Shown here: positions 1 through 8,491 of the stretch, in pieces
Position numbering within the stretch: the stretch's first letter is position 1
Layout: the number at the start of each line of letters is the position of its first letter
From: Thermodesulfobacteriota bacterium
GTDB taxonomy: Bacteria > Desulfobacterota > QYQD01
NCBI GenBank assembly: GCA_031082315.1
Contig: JAVHLC010000009.1
Location: 71,209 to 135,208 of the forward strand
DNA: 64,000 nt
Reading direction: 5' to 3'
Program-made: the position numbers and the translations under genes
Notes under the pieces: model-generated
Seen by the model: only the letters and a program-made list of their open reading frames with translations
Told to the model about the DNA's origin: nothing
The model's database searches: none

Positions 1-135
1 TTGACTCTAATTATACAAACTGCCGTCTTTTAAATAAGTTACTCTCTGGTAAAAATAGATATAAAGAAAAAACAGAAGGTTAAACCATCTTTAAAAATAA
101 GAGGGTTTCATCGAGAGAATCGTCTTTAATCACCT

Positions 136-164
136 TTGACAGAAACCCGGCGAATCTTTATTAA
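136..164 (+). promoter_or_regulatory. Candidate sigma-70 promoter of dnaA
   Basis: TTGACA at 136-141, a 17-base spacer, then TATTAA at 159-164. The -35 is perfect and the -10 matches four of six. It lies about 60 bases upstream of the dnaA ATG. The first 224 bases are AT-rich and show no TTATCCACA-type DnaA box. Confidence 0.5.
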
Positions 165-224
165 GGAGAGTAGGATTACTTAATTGTCTTTGCCCTAACA
201 TTTCAAAAACAAAAAAATCAGCTT

Positions 225-1580
225 ATGCAAGAAATCTGGCAAGAATTAAAAAATTCTCTTAAAAATAAGATTCCAGACAGCAGTTTTCATATCTGGATCG
301 ATCCGATAAGCTGCAGCAGCCAGGATGAAAATACCTTTGTCCTGACCTGCCCCAACCGATTTTCTCTAAGCTGGGTACGGGATAATTATCTGCCATTAAT
401 CAGGGACGAACTGGGAACCCTTTGTAGTAAAAAATTAAATGTCCAATTGATAGCAGCATCGGCAGGATCTAATGAAAACAATAGCAACAACAAGCCTAAG
501 GCCGATGAACAATTGCTTTTGCCCGGCCTGCAAACTGAAGTGCCTTACTGCAGGCGATTATGTCCCCGTTTTACTTTCGATCAATTTGTGACCGGCAACT
601 CAAACAGCTTTGCCTTCACCATAGCCCAGGCCATAGCGCAAGGGACCAGCACCTATAACAACTTTCTATACCTGCTCTCAAATACAGGACTGGGGAAAAG
701 TCATCTGGCACACGCCATAGCCCATTACATGCTTGGTCAGGACAAAACAAAAAAACTAATTTATGTAACTGCTGAAGAATTTACCAATGACATGGTCCGG
801 GCACTTAAAACAAATACCATCGAACAATTCAAAGAAAAATACCGCACAAATTGCCATGTCCTCCTGCTTGACGAAGTACACTTCTTTGAGGGTAAACAAC
901 GTACCCAGGCAGAACTTGGCCCTGTCCTGGACAGGCTCGCCGAATCCGGCAGGACTATTATCATGACGAGTTCCCAATCTCCGAAAGATATCCCGCGGCT
1001 GAACAACGCCCTCCGGTCCAGGCTTAATAGCGGGTTGATTGCCAGTATCCTCCCGCCCGACTATAATACCCGGATAAACATCCTTCAGAAGAAGGCCCAG
1101 AACCAGGGAATATCTCTGCCGGATGAGGTTATAAATTACCTGGCCGATACTATCACCGATGACATCCGGCAATTGGAAAGCAGTGTAATCAGCCTGGCCG
1201 CGCAGTCCTCTCTCCTCTGTCAACCGATCACCCTGGATATGGCCAGAGAAGCAACCAAATACCTGATAAAGAAAAGGGAGGAAGTCTCTCTGGATCTGAT
1301 CCAAAAGATCATTTGTCAGTACTATAAGGTTACCCTGGACGTATTAAAGTCCAAGAGTCGCAAGCAGGCTATTGCCCATCCGCGGCATATAGCCGTCTAC
1401 TTGTCCCGCGTTCTTACCAAGCACTCCCTGGAGGCCATAGGGAAGGAATTTAACAGAAACCACGCCACTATCCTGCACGCAGTTAATTTCGTCCAGCGCG
1501 AAATGGAGAAAAAATCACCTCTAGGCTACCAGGTTGAATATCTGACCGAGCAGATCAAAATCGGCACCCATCAGGCCTGA
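225..1580 (+). CDS. dnaA: Chromosomal replication initiator DnaA, divergent
   Basis: AAA+ ATPase that binds DnaA boxes and opens the origin. The four-domain plan is intact in 451 residues: an N-terminal domain I (residues 1-75), a short Asn/Lys-rich linker, the AAA+ core, and a C-terminal helix-turn-helix. Several signatures are off consensus. The P-loop reads SNTGLGKSH (about 151-159) rather than GGVGLGKTH. Walker B is LLLDEVHFF rather than LLIDDIQF. The arginine-finger segment is RSRLNSGL. The DNA-recognition signature is FNRNHATILHAV instead of the usual GRDHTTV type. No Shine-Dalgarno is visible before the ATG. This could be the sole DnaA or a diverged paralogue; the absence of nearby DnaA boxes and of dnaN/gyrB leaves that open. 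Confidence 0.9.
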   Translation: MQEIWQELKNSLKNKIPDSSFHIWIDPISCSSQDENTFVLTCPNRFSLSWVRDNYLPLIRDELGTLCSKKLNVQLIAASAGSNENNSNNKPKADEQLLLPGLQTEVPYCRRLCPRFTFDQFVTGNSNSFAFTIAQAIAQGTSTYNNFLYLLSNTGLGKSHLAHAIAHYMLGQDKTKKLIYVTAEEFTNDMVRALKTNTIEQFKEKYRTNCHVLLLDEVHFFEGKQRTQAELGPVLDRLAESGRTIIMTSSQSPKDIPRLNNALRSRLNSGLIASILPPDYNTRINILQKKAQNQGISLPDEVINYLADTITDDIRQLESSVISLAAQSSLLCQPITLDMAREATKYLIKKREEVSLDLIQKIICQYYKVTLDVLKSKSRKQAIAHPRHIAVYLSRVLTKHSLEAIGKEFNRNHATILHAVNFVQREMEKKSPLGYQVEYLTEQIKIGTHQA

Positions 1581-1887
1581 CCGGGACGAGGGAAACAAAA
1601 GTAACCATATAATTTCAAAATCAAAAGTCCAAGTCAAATCCAAATAACTATAATGTCATTAGTCAATAGTCATTTGTCACTGATAAAAGTGATCCATCCT
1701 CCAACTTAACCAATGACCAGTGGCGAGTGACGTTTTGAACTTTAGTGCTTTGACATTCATTTGAACTTTGAAATTTGTCGTTCTTTTTGGCTTTCAGCCT
1801 TCAGCTTTGAGCTTTAAGCTTTCCAGTTTTCTGCCATAAAAAACACGGGATTTAGAGCTAAGGGCCTAATCATAGGCCAAAACTACA
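1581..1887. other. Non-coding gap between dnaA and the ferredoxin gene
   Basis: No gene is seen. The stretch is AT-rich and made of degenerate short repeats, such as alternating AGTCATTTGTCA and GCTTTCAGC/GCTTTAAGC strings. It has no DnaA boxes, so it does not look like an origin. Confidence 0.5.
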
Positions 1888-1925
1888 AAAAAGGCCCTGC
1901 CTGATAGATGAGGCAGGGCCTTTAC
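1888..1925 (-). terminator. Rho-independent terminator of the ferredoxin gene
   Basis: A GC-rich stem AAAGGCCCTGCCT / AGGCAGGGCCTTT with an 8-base loop lies about 35 bases past the ferredoxin stop. A-rich sequence on the + strand gives a U-tract on the minus transcript. It could also stop dnaA transcription from the other side. Confidence 0.75.
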
Positions 1926-1958
1926 CGTCGGTTAGTCTCCGATTCCGTACTTATTTAC

Positions 1959-2147
1959 TTAATCTTCTGTTACTGTGATCGCACCGGTCGTGCAAACTTC
2001 CATACAGGACTGACAACCCAGGCAGTCATCCATGTTGACAGGCTCTGCCTTTCCATCTACCAGCTCCAGCACCTGCCCCGGGCAGTTGTCCACACAAAGG
2101 CTATCTCCGCTACATTTGTCCTTGTCCACAGTTACCGTATAAGCCAT
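1959..2147 (-). CDS. Small 2-cluster ferredoxin with Asp replacing one cluster Cys
   Basis: A 62-residue low-potential electron carrier, likely cytoplasmic. The second motif is a normal CxxCxxCxxxC (C42, C45, C48, C52). The first motif is C12-x2-D15-x2-C18-x3-C22-P, so Asp15 takes the place of the second cysteine. In known ferredoxins of this kind (Desulfovibrio africanus ferredoxin III, Pyrococcus furiosus ferredoxin) the site holds a labile cluster that interconverts between [3Fe-4S] and [4Fe-4S]. The gene has its own terminator and lies just downstream of the DsrN-like gene in the same orientation, which fits a role in sulfite reduction or its cofactor chemistry (inference). Confidence 0.9.
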   Translation of the reverse strand: MAYTVTVDKDKCSGDSLCVDNCPGQVLELVDGKAEPVNMDDCLGCQSCMEVCTTGAITVTED

Positions 2148-2228
2148 GATACTTAATCCTCCTCTCTACAAATTTGACGACAATCGCCGCCTTACCTAAT
2201 ATTAGTTAATTTTGGATTGGAACCTATA

Positions 2229-3668
2229 TCACACTTTTACAGCCGAAGCAAGCAGTTTTAAAGGCGACTGGGTTAGGATCCGTTTGTAATCCAAGGCCCT
2301 CCTTACCAGTGCGCCGGCCCATTCTCGTATGCCCAAGGCGTGGAGGTGTGTATATGTGGCCAGGACATTTTTGTAGCAAAATCCGTCCCGTTCCCCATCA
2401 ACACCATATCCGCGGTTAACAGAAAAGGCCATATACGCACCGGTATTCTTTTCCCAGGCCACGACACGCGAATAATGAAATTCATGCCCCCGCAGGACAG
2501 AACCACAGGCAAAATAAGGATTGGGCTTGTCTACCAGCATCTCCGTATATCCATGCCCCTGCGGCCTCTTCCCAAGGCAAAAATCCACCGGAAGCACACC
2601 CGCCATCGGATATACTGTGTTGTCTATACTTATACTTCTTCCTAAATATATCAACCCGCCGCACTCTGCGTAAACCGGGAGGCCTTCTTCTACCCTCGCC
2701 CGTAAAGAACCGGCAAAATTCTTGTTTGCTGCCAGAAGCTCGGCATGGGTTTCCGGAAATCCCCCGCCTATATAGAGAGCGTCTAACTCCGGAAGCTGAG
2801 TATCCCGCAAGGGACTGACATCTATTAATCTAGCCCCATATTTCACCAATTCCTGGAGGTTCTCGGGATAATAAAACTGGAAGGCAGAGTCTCTAATAAC
2901 CCCTATACACGGCTGCTTATATGACTTTACAGATAATCTCTCCTTAACAGGCTCATCAACCAGCAATGGCGGGGACTGTACAGCTATCTCCCACAGTTTA
3001 TCCAGGTCCACATACTTTTCTACCATACTGCCTATGGCCATAGCGGCATCTATAGAACTCTGGTGTTCAAAATGGGGCGTCAGCCCCATGTGCCGTTCTG
3101 GAAGCCGGCCTTCCTTCAACCGAGGCAGCGCGCCAATGACCGGCAGCCCGCAATAATGCTCTACAGTACTGCGCACCATAGCCTCATGGCGGCTTCTGGC
3201 TATCTGATTGAGTATAATGCCCCTGATATCCACCGCCGGATCAAACTTCTGGCAGCCTAGGATCATGGCTGCCACCGTACGCGTGACCTTACTGCAATCA
3301 ACCACTAATATAACCGGGGTTTGGAGCATCTTGGCAAGTTCAGCCGTACTATAAGTTCCAGCTTCATCTGTCCCGTCGTATAGCCCCCGGTTCCCCTCTA
3401 TAATTGCACATTCACCTTCATCTATCCGTAACTGGAAGGAAGATATAACCTGCTCTTTACCCATGAGGAATGGGTCAAGATTATAGCAAGGGTGTTCAGC
3501 AGCTAAAGTCAGCCAACCCGCATCGATATAATCCGGACCTTTTTTGAAGGGAACTATTTTAAAACCTTTATTGCGCAGGGCCACAATAATCCCCAGAGAA
3601 AGAATCGTCTTCCCGGATCCTCCTCTAAGGGCTGCTATCGCCACTCTGGGATAATAACGTTGGATCAT
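2229..3668 (-). CDS. Cobyrinate a,c-diamide synthase family amidase (CbiA/CobB; DsrN-like)
   Basis: ATP- and glutamine-dependent amidase of 479 residues. The N-terminal domain is a dethiobiotin-synthetase-like P-loop ATPase (GGSGKT near residue 18; KKGPDYIDAGW follows). The C-terminal domain is a class I glutamine amidotransferase with the nucleophile in YAECGGLIYLG and the His in RGHEFHYS. In cobalamin synthesis the family amidates cobyrinate. In sulfur organisms the homologue DsrN is proposed to amidate siroheme, and siroamide is known from Desulfovibrio sulfite reductase. There is no other cobalamin gene nearby and dsrABD is 5 kb away, so the siroheme role is favoured, though cobalamin synthesis is not excluded. 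Confidence 0.88.
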   Translation of the reverse strand: MIQRYYPRVAIAALRGGSGKTILSLGIIVALRNKGFKIVPFKKGPDYIDAGWLTLAAEHPCYNLDPFLMGKEQVISSFQLRIDEGECAIIEGNRGLYDGTDEAGTYSTAELAKMLQTPVILVVDCSKVTRTVAAMILGCQKFDPAVDIRGIILNQIARSRHEAMVRSTVEHYCGLPVIGALPRLKEGRLPERHMGLTPHFEHQSSIDAAMAIGSMVEKYVDLDKLWEIAVQSPPLLVDEPVKERLSVKSYKQPCIGVIRDSAFQFYYPENLQELVKYGARLIDVSPLRDTQLPELDALYIGGGFPETHAELLAANKNFAGSLRARVEEGLPVYAECGGLIYLGRSISIDNTVYPMAGVLPVDFCLGKRPQGHGYTEMLVDKPNPYFACGSVLRGHEFHYSRVVAWEKNTGAYMAFSVNRGYGVDGERDGFCYKNVLATYTHLHALGIREWAGALVRRALDYKRILTQSPLKLLASAVKV

Positions 3669-3911
3669 TTAGTTAAAAATGATTAGGGGTTATATTACAA
3701 AATTAACTGCTATCGCCAAGATTTGAATTACTATTCATTCTAACAGAAAATCTATAAACTCCGCCGGTAATTTTGTCAATAAAAATATCTATAACACCAG
3801 GTTCATAGCCCGTCCCTAATACACTAGCCTGGATGTAAAAAGGTTGATTTAATTACCAAAGTTTATTAGAATCGGTCACATTGCAACTATAACTCAGACA
3901 GAGGTTAATCC

Positions 3912-4538
3912 ATGACAGAACAAAATACAAATATCGAAGACATCATCAGTTCTCTCGAAAAAGAGGCGTCGGAAAATCCTAAATCGGTCATTGTACTTAG
4001 CCGCCTGGCCCTGGCCTGCTGGAAGGGCGGACGCATCGATGATGCCATTGCGCATACCAAAAAGGCTCTGGAGATTGACTCGACAAATGCCTCGCTATAT
4101 GTCAATCTCGGCGGCTTCTATTTTCAGAAAGGTGATTTGGACGGAGCCATCAGGGAAAATGAAAAAGCCCTCAAGGTTAATCCTTATGTAACACAGGCCT
4201 ACGGCAATCTCGGCTTTGCCTGGATGCAAAAAGGCGAATGGGGTAAGGCCATAGAATTTTTGAAAAAGGCGGTGGATCTCAACAGCGATTTTTCCGAGGG
4301 CTGGACCAACCTGGCTACGGCTTATATCGAAAAGGGACTTTATGATGAGGCCATCGAGGCTGCCAAGAAGAGTCTTCAGGAAAAACCTGACTTCGCCATA
4401 GCCCACAACAACCTGGCCGTGGCCCATTACTTTAAAAAGGAATATAAGCTGGCTGCCGAACACTGCAACCGGGCCATGGAGTTGGGCTATCAGGTTCATC
4501 CGGATTTTGTTAAAGAAATCCAAGTCAAATCTAAATAG
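3912..4538 (+). CDS. TPR-repeat protein
   Basis: 208 residues with about five tetratricopeptide repeats from residue 15 to 195, recognisable by recurring patterns such as LYVNLGGFYFQKGDLDGAI and AYGNLGFAWMQKGEWGKAI. There is no signal peptide or membrane segment, so it is probably a cytoplasmic protein-interaction scaffold; the partner is unknown. The neighbour downstream is a HEAT-repeat protein, another helical scaffold. Its TAG stop codon (4536-4538) is formed by the first three bases of an interspersed palindromic element, so the element's arrival may have set the present C-terminus. Confidence 0.85.
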   Translation: MTEQNTNIEDIISSLEKEASENPKSVIVLSRLALACWKGGRIDDAIAHTKKALEIDSTNASLYVNLGGFYFQKGDLDGAIRENEKALKVNPYVTQAYGNLGFAWMQKGEWGKAIEFLKKAVDLNSDFSEGWTNLATAYIEKGLYDEAIEAAKKSLQEKPDFAIAHNNLAVAHYFKKEYKLAAEHCNRAMELGYQVHPDFVKEIQVKSK

Positions 4539-4688
4539 TGTTCATCTGGAAACTGCCGTTTCCGGATGAAAGCTCTCAGCGATCAGCTTTCAGCCGTCAG
4601 CAAAAAAACAAGACAAACAACATGTTAAGCTGATAGCTGACTGCTGACCGCTCCATCTAGAAAACCGGGGTTTCCGGATGAACACTAA
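4536..4688. repeat. Palindromic interspersed element A, copy 1
   Basis: 153 bases. The left end TAGTGTTCATCTGGAAAC and right end GTTTCCGGATGAACACTA are inverted repeats with one mismatch. The interior is a run of TCAGC/GCTGA blocks around the marker AAACAACATGTTAAGCTGA. The left end overlaps the stop codon of the TPR gene. No coding potential is seen. Confidence 0.85.
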
Positions 4689-4722
4689 ATAGAAATTCTT
4701 ATAAATCGACGAGAAGGATGGC

Positions 4723-5811
4723 ATGAGCATTATAACAGAGGCACAGCCGCCAAGGTGTCCTTTCTGTGGCTCTTTGGTTGACCGGCCACGTGAATTGAAT
4801 ACCAAAAGGCTTACTGAATTCAACATGGGCAGATGTCAGTGCGGGGCAGTCTATGCCTGTGATGTCACCGGACACAACGTGGGGGCCGCCATGGTGGAGG
4901 CCCTGCTATTTGCCTGCGGCGGGGACTGGGACTTGGCCTGGCAACTTGAACCGGACAAAGATTATATCGAAAATCGTATAGAAAACTACAATGAGAAAGA
5001 GCATAAAGTCGTAGCCAAGATAGCCCATGCCCGCGCTGTTCTCCTTTTCATAAGATTGGGGAAGGAGATTAGAGAGGTATCTGAGGAAAAGGTACGGGCT
5101 GAGCTGGCCAAGGCCCCGGTGATAAACGACGAATCATCCGTCGAACACCCCGGGCCATCAAAATCGTTTTCTAAAAAACTTATCCAGAGGTTAGTTGAAG
5201 AGAACCGGGAAGAAGAGTTGCTCTCCATGGCCAAGGAAGATAAACGGGTGCTGGCCGCGTTGCAACGGCTTTTGTACTCCCCGGATGAGCTTTTACGTTG
5301 GCGGGCCGTAGAAATATTGGGAAAAGCCGCCGGGTACGTGGCAGACAAAAATCCGCAAGCCGCCGCCGATCTGCTCAGGCGACTGCTTTCGTCTGCTGCC
5401 GACTCGGCCGCCACAAGCTGGGGCTTCCTCGAGGCCAGTGGAGAAATAATAAGTGTCCGGCCCGATCTCTTCACCGGTTTTATCCCCCCGCTATTTTCCT
5501 TCTTAAAGGATCAAACCTCCTGTGCGGCTGCCCTCTGGGCCATCGGCAGAATAGGTAAACGCCATCCGGAGCTATTAAAAGGCACGCCATTTTTCGGTGT
5601 TTTTGATTTCCTGGATGACCCGGAACCTGCGGTGCGAGGCCATGCCGCCTGGGCCCTGGGGCACATGAAGGCCAAAGAGGCTGTAGGCAGCCTGAAAAGG
5701 CTTAAAGATGATCGGGCTTGTCTCAGGATATACGATGACGGCAGGGTGGAGGAAAAAACCGTAGGAGAACTGGCTTCTCAGGCCATAGAAAGGGTTACCT
5801 GCTCATCTTAA
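4723..5811 (+). CDS. Zinc-ribbon plus HEAT-repeat protein (resembles DVU0298-type proteins)
   Basis: 362 residues. The N-terminus carries a likely zinc ribbon: CPFCG at residues 10-14 and CQCG about 28 residues later. The middle is charged and low complexity. Residues 160-355 form HEAT-like helical repeats (VLAALQRLLYSPDELLRWRAVEILG; AAALWAIGRIGKR; RGHAAWALGHMKAKEAV). Such proteins are common in sulfate reducers; I recall the D. vulgaris DVU0298 group as similar, from memory only. No enzymatic motif is seen. The last 17 bases overlap the convergent YkgJ-type gene. Function unknown; protein binding is likely. Confidence 0.75.
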   Translation: MSIITEAQPPRCPFCGSLVDRPRELNTKRLTEFNMGRCQCGAVYACDVTGHNVGAAMVEALLFACGGDWDLAWQLEPDKDYIENRIENYNEKEHKVVAKIAHARAVLLFIRLGKEIREVSEEKVRAELAKAPVINDESSVEHPGPSKSFSKKLIQRLVEENREEELLSMAKEDKRVLAALQRLLYSPDELLRWRAVEILGKAAGYVADKNPQAAADLLRRLLSSAADSAATSWGFLEASGEIISVRPDLFTGFIPPLFSFLKDQTSCAAALWAIGRIGKRHPELLKGTPFFGVFDFLDDPEPAVRGHAAWALGHMKAKEAVGSLKRLKDDRACLRIYDDGRVEEKTVGELASQAIERVTCSS

Positions 5812-6400
5812 GCGCCAGGGAAACCGGGACTAATTTTCGAGCCTCTTCATATACCTGGCGGTAGTCATGTGCTCCCCAAAGTTCAACGGACAGAGTAAAG
5901 AGTCTTTCATGGATTAGATCCAGATTTACAGTGGGATAAACCGTCCCCTTATCAAAGCCGGACTTCCCGCAGGTATGGCCTGCCCCGCGGATAGCGGTTG
6001 GTATCCCGTAAAGCCGGCAGGTAATAGGCCTGTATTCATAGAGCAGGCAATGGCCCTGGTCACTGAGCAAGGGACACCTGATTCTGGCTTCAGCCATCTG
6101 AAGCACTTCGCTCTCCTTATCTTTGATCCCTTCCCTTACCCCGGTAATCTCCAGAAGGGCTTTTTCAGCCCTACGCAGGACTTCCCGGCGCTCCTTGCGT
6201 TTTAAGCGCTGATGAAAATGGTAGCTCAAATAAGCGGCCTCAATGGGAAATAATTCAAACACTGCATAGCAACAGTCGGTGCAGCCCGGCCGGCATCTCA
6301 CGCAATCGCCGTGTGTTTCCCGCACCCGCCGGAAGACACTGCCTATCTCGGACAATAACATCTCGTATTTTCGAAATAATCTGTTAAGATTGTCAACCAT
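5795..6400 (-). CDS. YkgJ-family cysteine-cluster protein
   Basis: 201 residues with the YkgJ pattern of clustered cysteines: CVRCRPGCTDCC near residue 35, then CPLL...CLLYEYRPITCRLYG near 135-160, and a final Cys in GHTCGKSG. The family is thought to bind zinc or an Fe-S cluster, but its reaction is not established. It is convergent with, and overlaps by 17 bases, the HEAT-repeat gene. It diverges from the 6633 gene across a palindromic element. A second YkgJ-type protein occurs at 30929. Confidence 0.8.
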   Translation of the reverse strand: MVDNLNRLFRKYEMLLSEIGSVFRRVRETHGDCVRCRPGCTDCCYAVFELFPIEAAYLSYHFHQRLKRKERREVLRRAEKALLEITGVREGIKDKESEVLQMAEARIRCPLLSDQGHCLLYEYRPITCRLYGIPTAIRGAGHTCGKSGFDKGTVYPTVNLDLIHERLFTLSVELWGAHDYRQVYEEARKLVPVSLALKMSR

Positions 6401-6412
6401 AATGGCTTTAAC

Positions 6413-6570
6413 TAGTGTTCATCCGGAAACTACCGTTTCCGGCTTCACGCTTTCAGCGATCAGCGATTAGCTGTCAGCAAAAACCTGAGACAAACAACAT
6501 ATTAAGCTGAACGCTGATAGCTAAGTGCTGATAGCTCATCCGGATCTTTTGGGTTTCCGGATGAAAACTA
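6413..6570. repeat. Palindromic interspersed element A, copy 2
   Basis: 158 bases with ends TAGTGTTCATCCGGAAAC and GTTTCCGGATGAAAACTA. It fills the divergent promoter region between the YkgJ-type gene and the 6633 gene. The interior is GCTTTCAGCGATCAGC... with the ACAAACAACATATTAAGCTGA marker. Confidence 0.87.
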
Positions 6571-6632
6571 ACTATACAAAGATATCGACAAACGATCAAT
6601 CTAACATTTTTCAATCATAGGAGCAGTTGATA

Positions 6633-7871
6633 ATGACCTCCGCCGGTAACGCATACGAACCCAAAATAAGATACCTCTCTTCCTCTCCTTACGGGGATAT
6701 CGTCCCTGATAAAATCGCGCTGGAGTCTCCCTTACCCCTCCGTCTATCTGATATCGACGGAACCGGGAAAGGCGGCCACAGAATCGGATTGACCTACGGC
6801 CAGTATCTGGAAACGATAAAGGCATTTCTATCCAGAGATTCTTACCGGTTATTAATAGACGCCATAAAAAAGAAAACAGGAAAGATGATTACCTTACAGG
6901 ATATTGACAGCCTTGCCATCCGCACGGAAAAGCACGGGGCCATGTATCATATATCCAGTATAGACGTCATCACCGCGAACGACTTAAACAAATTCGTCGT
7001 AACTGCGGCCCTGTCCGAGGCGGGTAAGCTTTATCTGGAGAATGATTTTCACTGGCTGAACTACCTGAATAATAAATTTGCCTTCCCGTATTTGCCCCAT
7101 GTATATCACAAGGGCGAGATTAAATACCGCACCCCCCAGGGCTCCGGCGATACTATGCTGATATCCCTGGGAGAATGGCTGGAAGGTTACCACGAATTTC
7201 ATCTGTCGCTAGACAGCAAAGACCAGGGCCAAAAGATCGTCGTCTGGGATTCAGATAAAGGTTACCGGTATCTATCCGGCAGGCAGAGCTATAATTTATA
7301 TCGGCTGGCTTCGAAAATCCTCACCCTCTACTACGATATAGCTACCTTTGAACAAATATCCTTGTGGCATCATGCCGCCGGGGACTTCATCGCACGAATA
7401 GAGGGCGAAGATATCGACCTGAAACTGATCACCGTGCGGCGCTATGAACCCATGATATCTTTTTCAACGGACGAAGAAGGCAATAAGATGGCCGCCCTGC
7501 TCTACTTCTTTGTACACTTAATGATCCGGATGCGTATGGATCGGTTGGATGGGACCGGGGATGTGGCCTGGGCCGACGATTTTTGTCCGGATGCGGTTAT
7601 GAAAGGGTTTTATGAGGCACTGGAGATAAAAGAGGAGACGGGGCGTCCAGCTTCCATCGATAGAAAGGAGTTTCTCTCCTCCCTCAAACGTTTCACCAGG
7701 GATGACTGGAAAGATATGGCACACGCCACGCTGCAAACCTGCCCTCAACCCGAGGCCGACCTACCTATTATAATGCGCAACTTAGATAACCATATTGAGA
7801 GGCTGTATGCGGTAATACAGTCCTTTCAGCCGGATTCTACGGCGAGCAGCACAAGCTCGATCAATTCGTAA
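6633..7871 (+). CDS. Conserved-looking protein of unknown function near dsr
   Basis: 412 residues from the ATG at 6633, which has AGGAG nine bases upstream; an in-frame TTG at 6627 is too close to that site. I do not recognise a named family. Features: soluble, no signal peptide. A segment FVVTAALSEAGKLYLENDF and the later WHHAAGDFIARIEGEDIDL loosely recall the N-lobe and catalytic loop of aminoglycoside-phosphotransferase-like kinases, but the HxDxxxxN pattern is not clear. The gene converges on dsrD across the dsr terminator. Its place between the DsrN-like gene and dsrABD makes a link to sulfite reduction possible but unproven. Confidence 0.7.
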   Translation: MTSAGNAYEPKIRYLSSSPYGDIVPDKIALESPLPLRLSDIDGTGKGGHRIGLTYGQYLETIKAFLSRDSYRLLIDAIKKKTGKMITLQDIDSLAIRTEKHGAMYHISSIDVITANDLNKFVVTAALSEAGKLYLENDFHWLNYLNNKFAFPYLPHVYHKGEIKYRTPQGSGDTMLISLGEWLEGYHEFHLSLDSKDQGQKIVVWDSDKGYRYLSGRQSYNLYRLASKILTLYYDIATFEQISLWHHAAGDFIARIEGEDIDLKLITVRRYEPMISFSTDEEGNKMAALLYFFVHLMIRMRMDRLDGTGDVAWADDFCPDAVMKGFYEALEIKEETGRPASIDRKEFLSSLKRFTRDDWKDMAHATLQTCPQPEADLPIIMRNLDNHIERLYAVIQSFQPDSTASSTSSINS

Positions 7872-7876
7872 AAAAC

Positions 7877-7975
7877 CTTTTTCACCGCTGAGCACGCAGA
7901 GTTCGCAGAGAAAAAAAGTAAACTATTCAATATGTTATCTCGGCGTTCTCGGCGACCTCTGCGGTAAATTTTACT
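7877..7975. repeat. GCAGAG-type intergenic inverted repeat
   Basis: TTCACCGCTGAGCACGCAGA followed by GTTCGCAGAG, then a later TCTCGGCGTTCTCGGCGACC and TCTGCGG run that is its imperfect reverse complement. Related CACAGAG/CTCTGTG strings recur at 27.5 and 42.2-42.45 kb. It is non-coding. Confidence 0.6.
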
Positions 7976-8015
7976 TTTTACTAAGCCGTCAAGCTCGGCC
8001 GGCAGAATACCCTGA

Positions 8016-8060
8016 GAAAAGAAAAAAGTACAGGCTGACCCTTCTCAGGCCAGCCTGTAC
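8016..8060 (-). terminator. Rho-independent terminator of the dsrABD operon
   Basis: Read on the minus strand: stem GTACAGGCTG / CAGCCTGTAC (8051-8060 with 8028-8037), then TTTTTTCTTTTC. It lies about 150 bases past the dsrD stop and may also stop the convergent 6633 gene. No gene is seen between 7872 and 8207. Confidence 0.8.
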
Positions 8061-8207
8061 CTCTCACATTTAACCATTTAAACAGTTTGAACGGCTTAAA
8101 CAGTATAAACCCTAAATTACCTGGAATTGATTAAGCCAGCCAGCCCAAACTATTCCTCATTAGGATTAAGGATAATCTTACCACCGGGCCGGGGTCACAG
8201 CAGACGA

Positions 8208-8453
8208 TTATTCTTCGTGCTTTCCCATCTGCGCTTCTTCAGAAAGACCCTTTCCCTTGACCCCATACATACTGCTGCTGCCACTAGACCAGAGTTCCAG
8301 TTTTTCTTCCTGAACCAGGGCGGTAACCGCCTTTTTGATCTCTCTGAGACTCAGTTCAGGGGCCGCCTTGCCCATGTCCTTAAAGTAAAACTTAGGCTTG
8401 GTCTGCTTGTTGGCCCATTCCATGATCTTCGCTTTTAATTCTTCAATATCCAT
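8208..8453 (-). CDS. dsrD: Dissimilatory sulfite reductase-associated protein DsrD
   Basis: 81 residues, the usual size, beginning MDIEELKAKIMEWANKQT and continuing KPKFYFKDMGKAAPEL as in DsrD. The fold is a winged helix. It is not a structural subunit but acts with DsrAB and has been reported to stimulate its activity. DsrD is characteristic of reductive rather than oxidative Dsr systems, so it indicates a sulfite/sulfate reducer. It lies 38 bases after dsrB in the same operon. Confidence 0.96.
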   Translation of the reverse strand: MDIEELKAKIMEWANKQTKPKFYFKDMGKAAPELSLREIKKAVTALVQEEKLELWSSGSSSMYGVKGKGLSEEAQMGKHEE

Positions 8454-8491
8454 CGTTCAACACTCCCTCAAGTTTTGAGTTAGCTGCACGT

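Noticed and set aside
1..224. Replication origin beside dnaA
   Set aside because: No repeated DnaA boxes or AT-rich 13-mers typical of oriC were found in the upstream or downstream gap.
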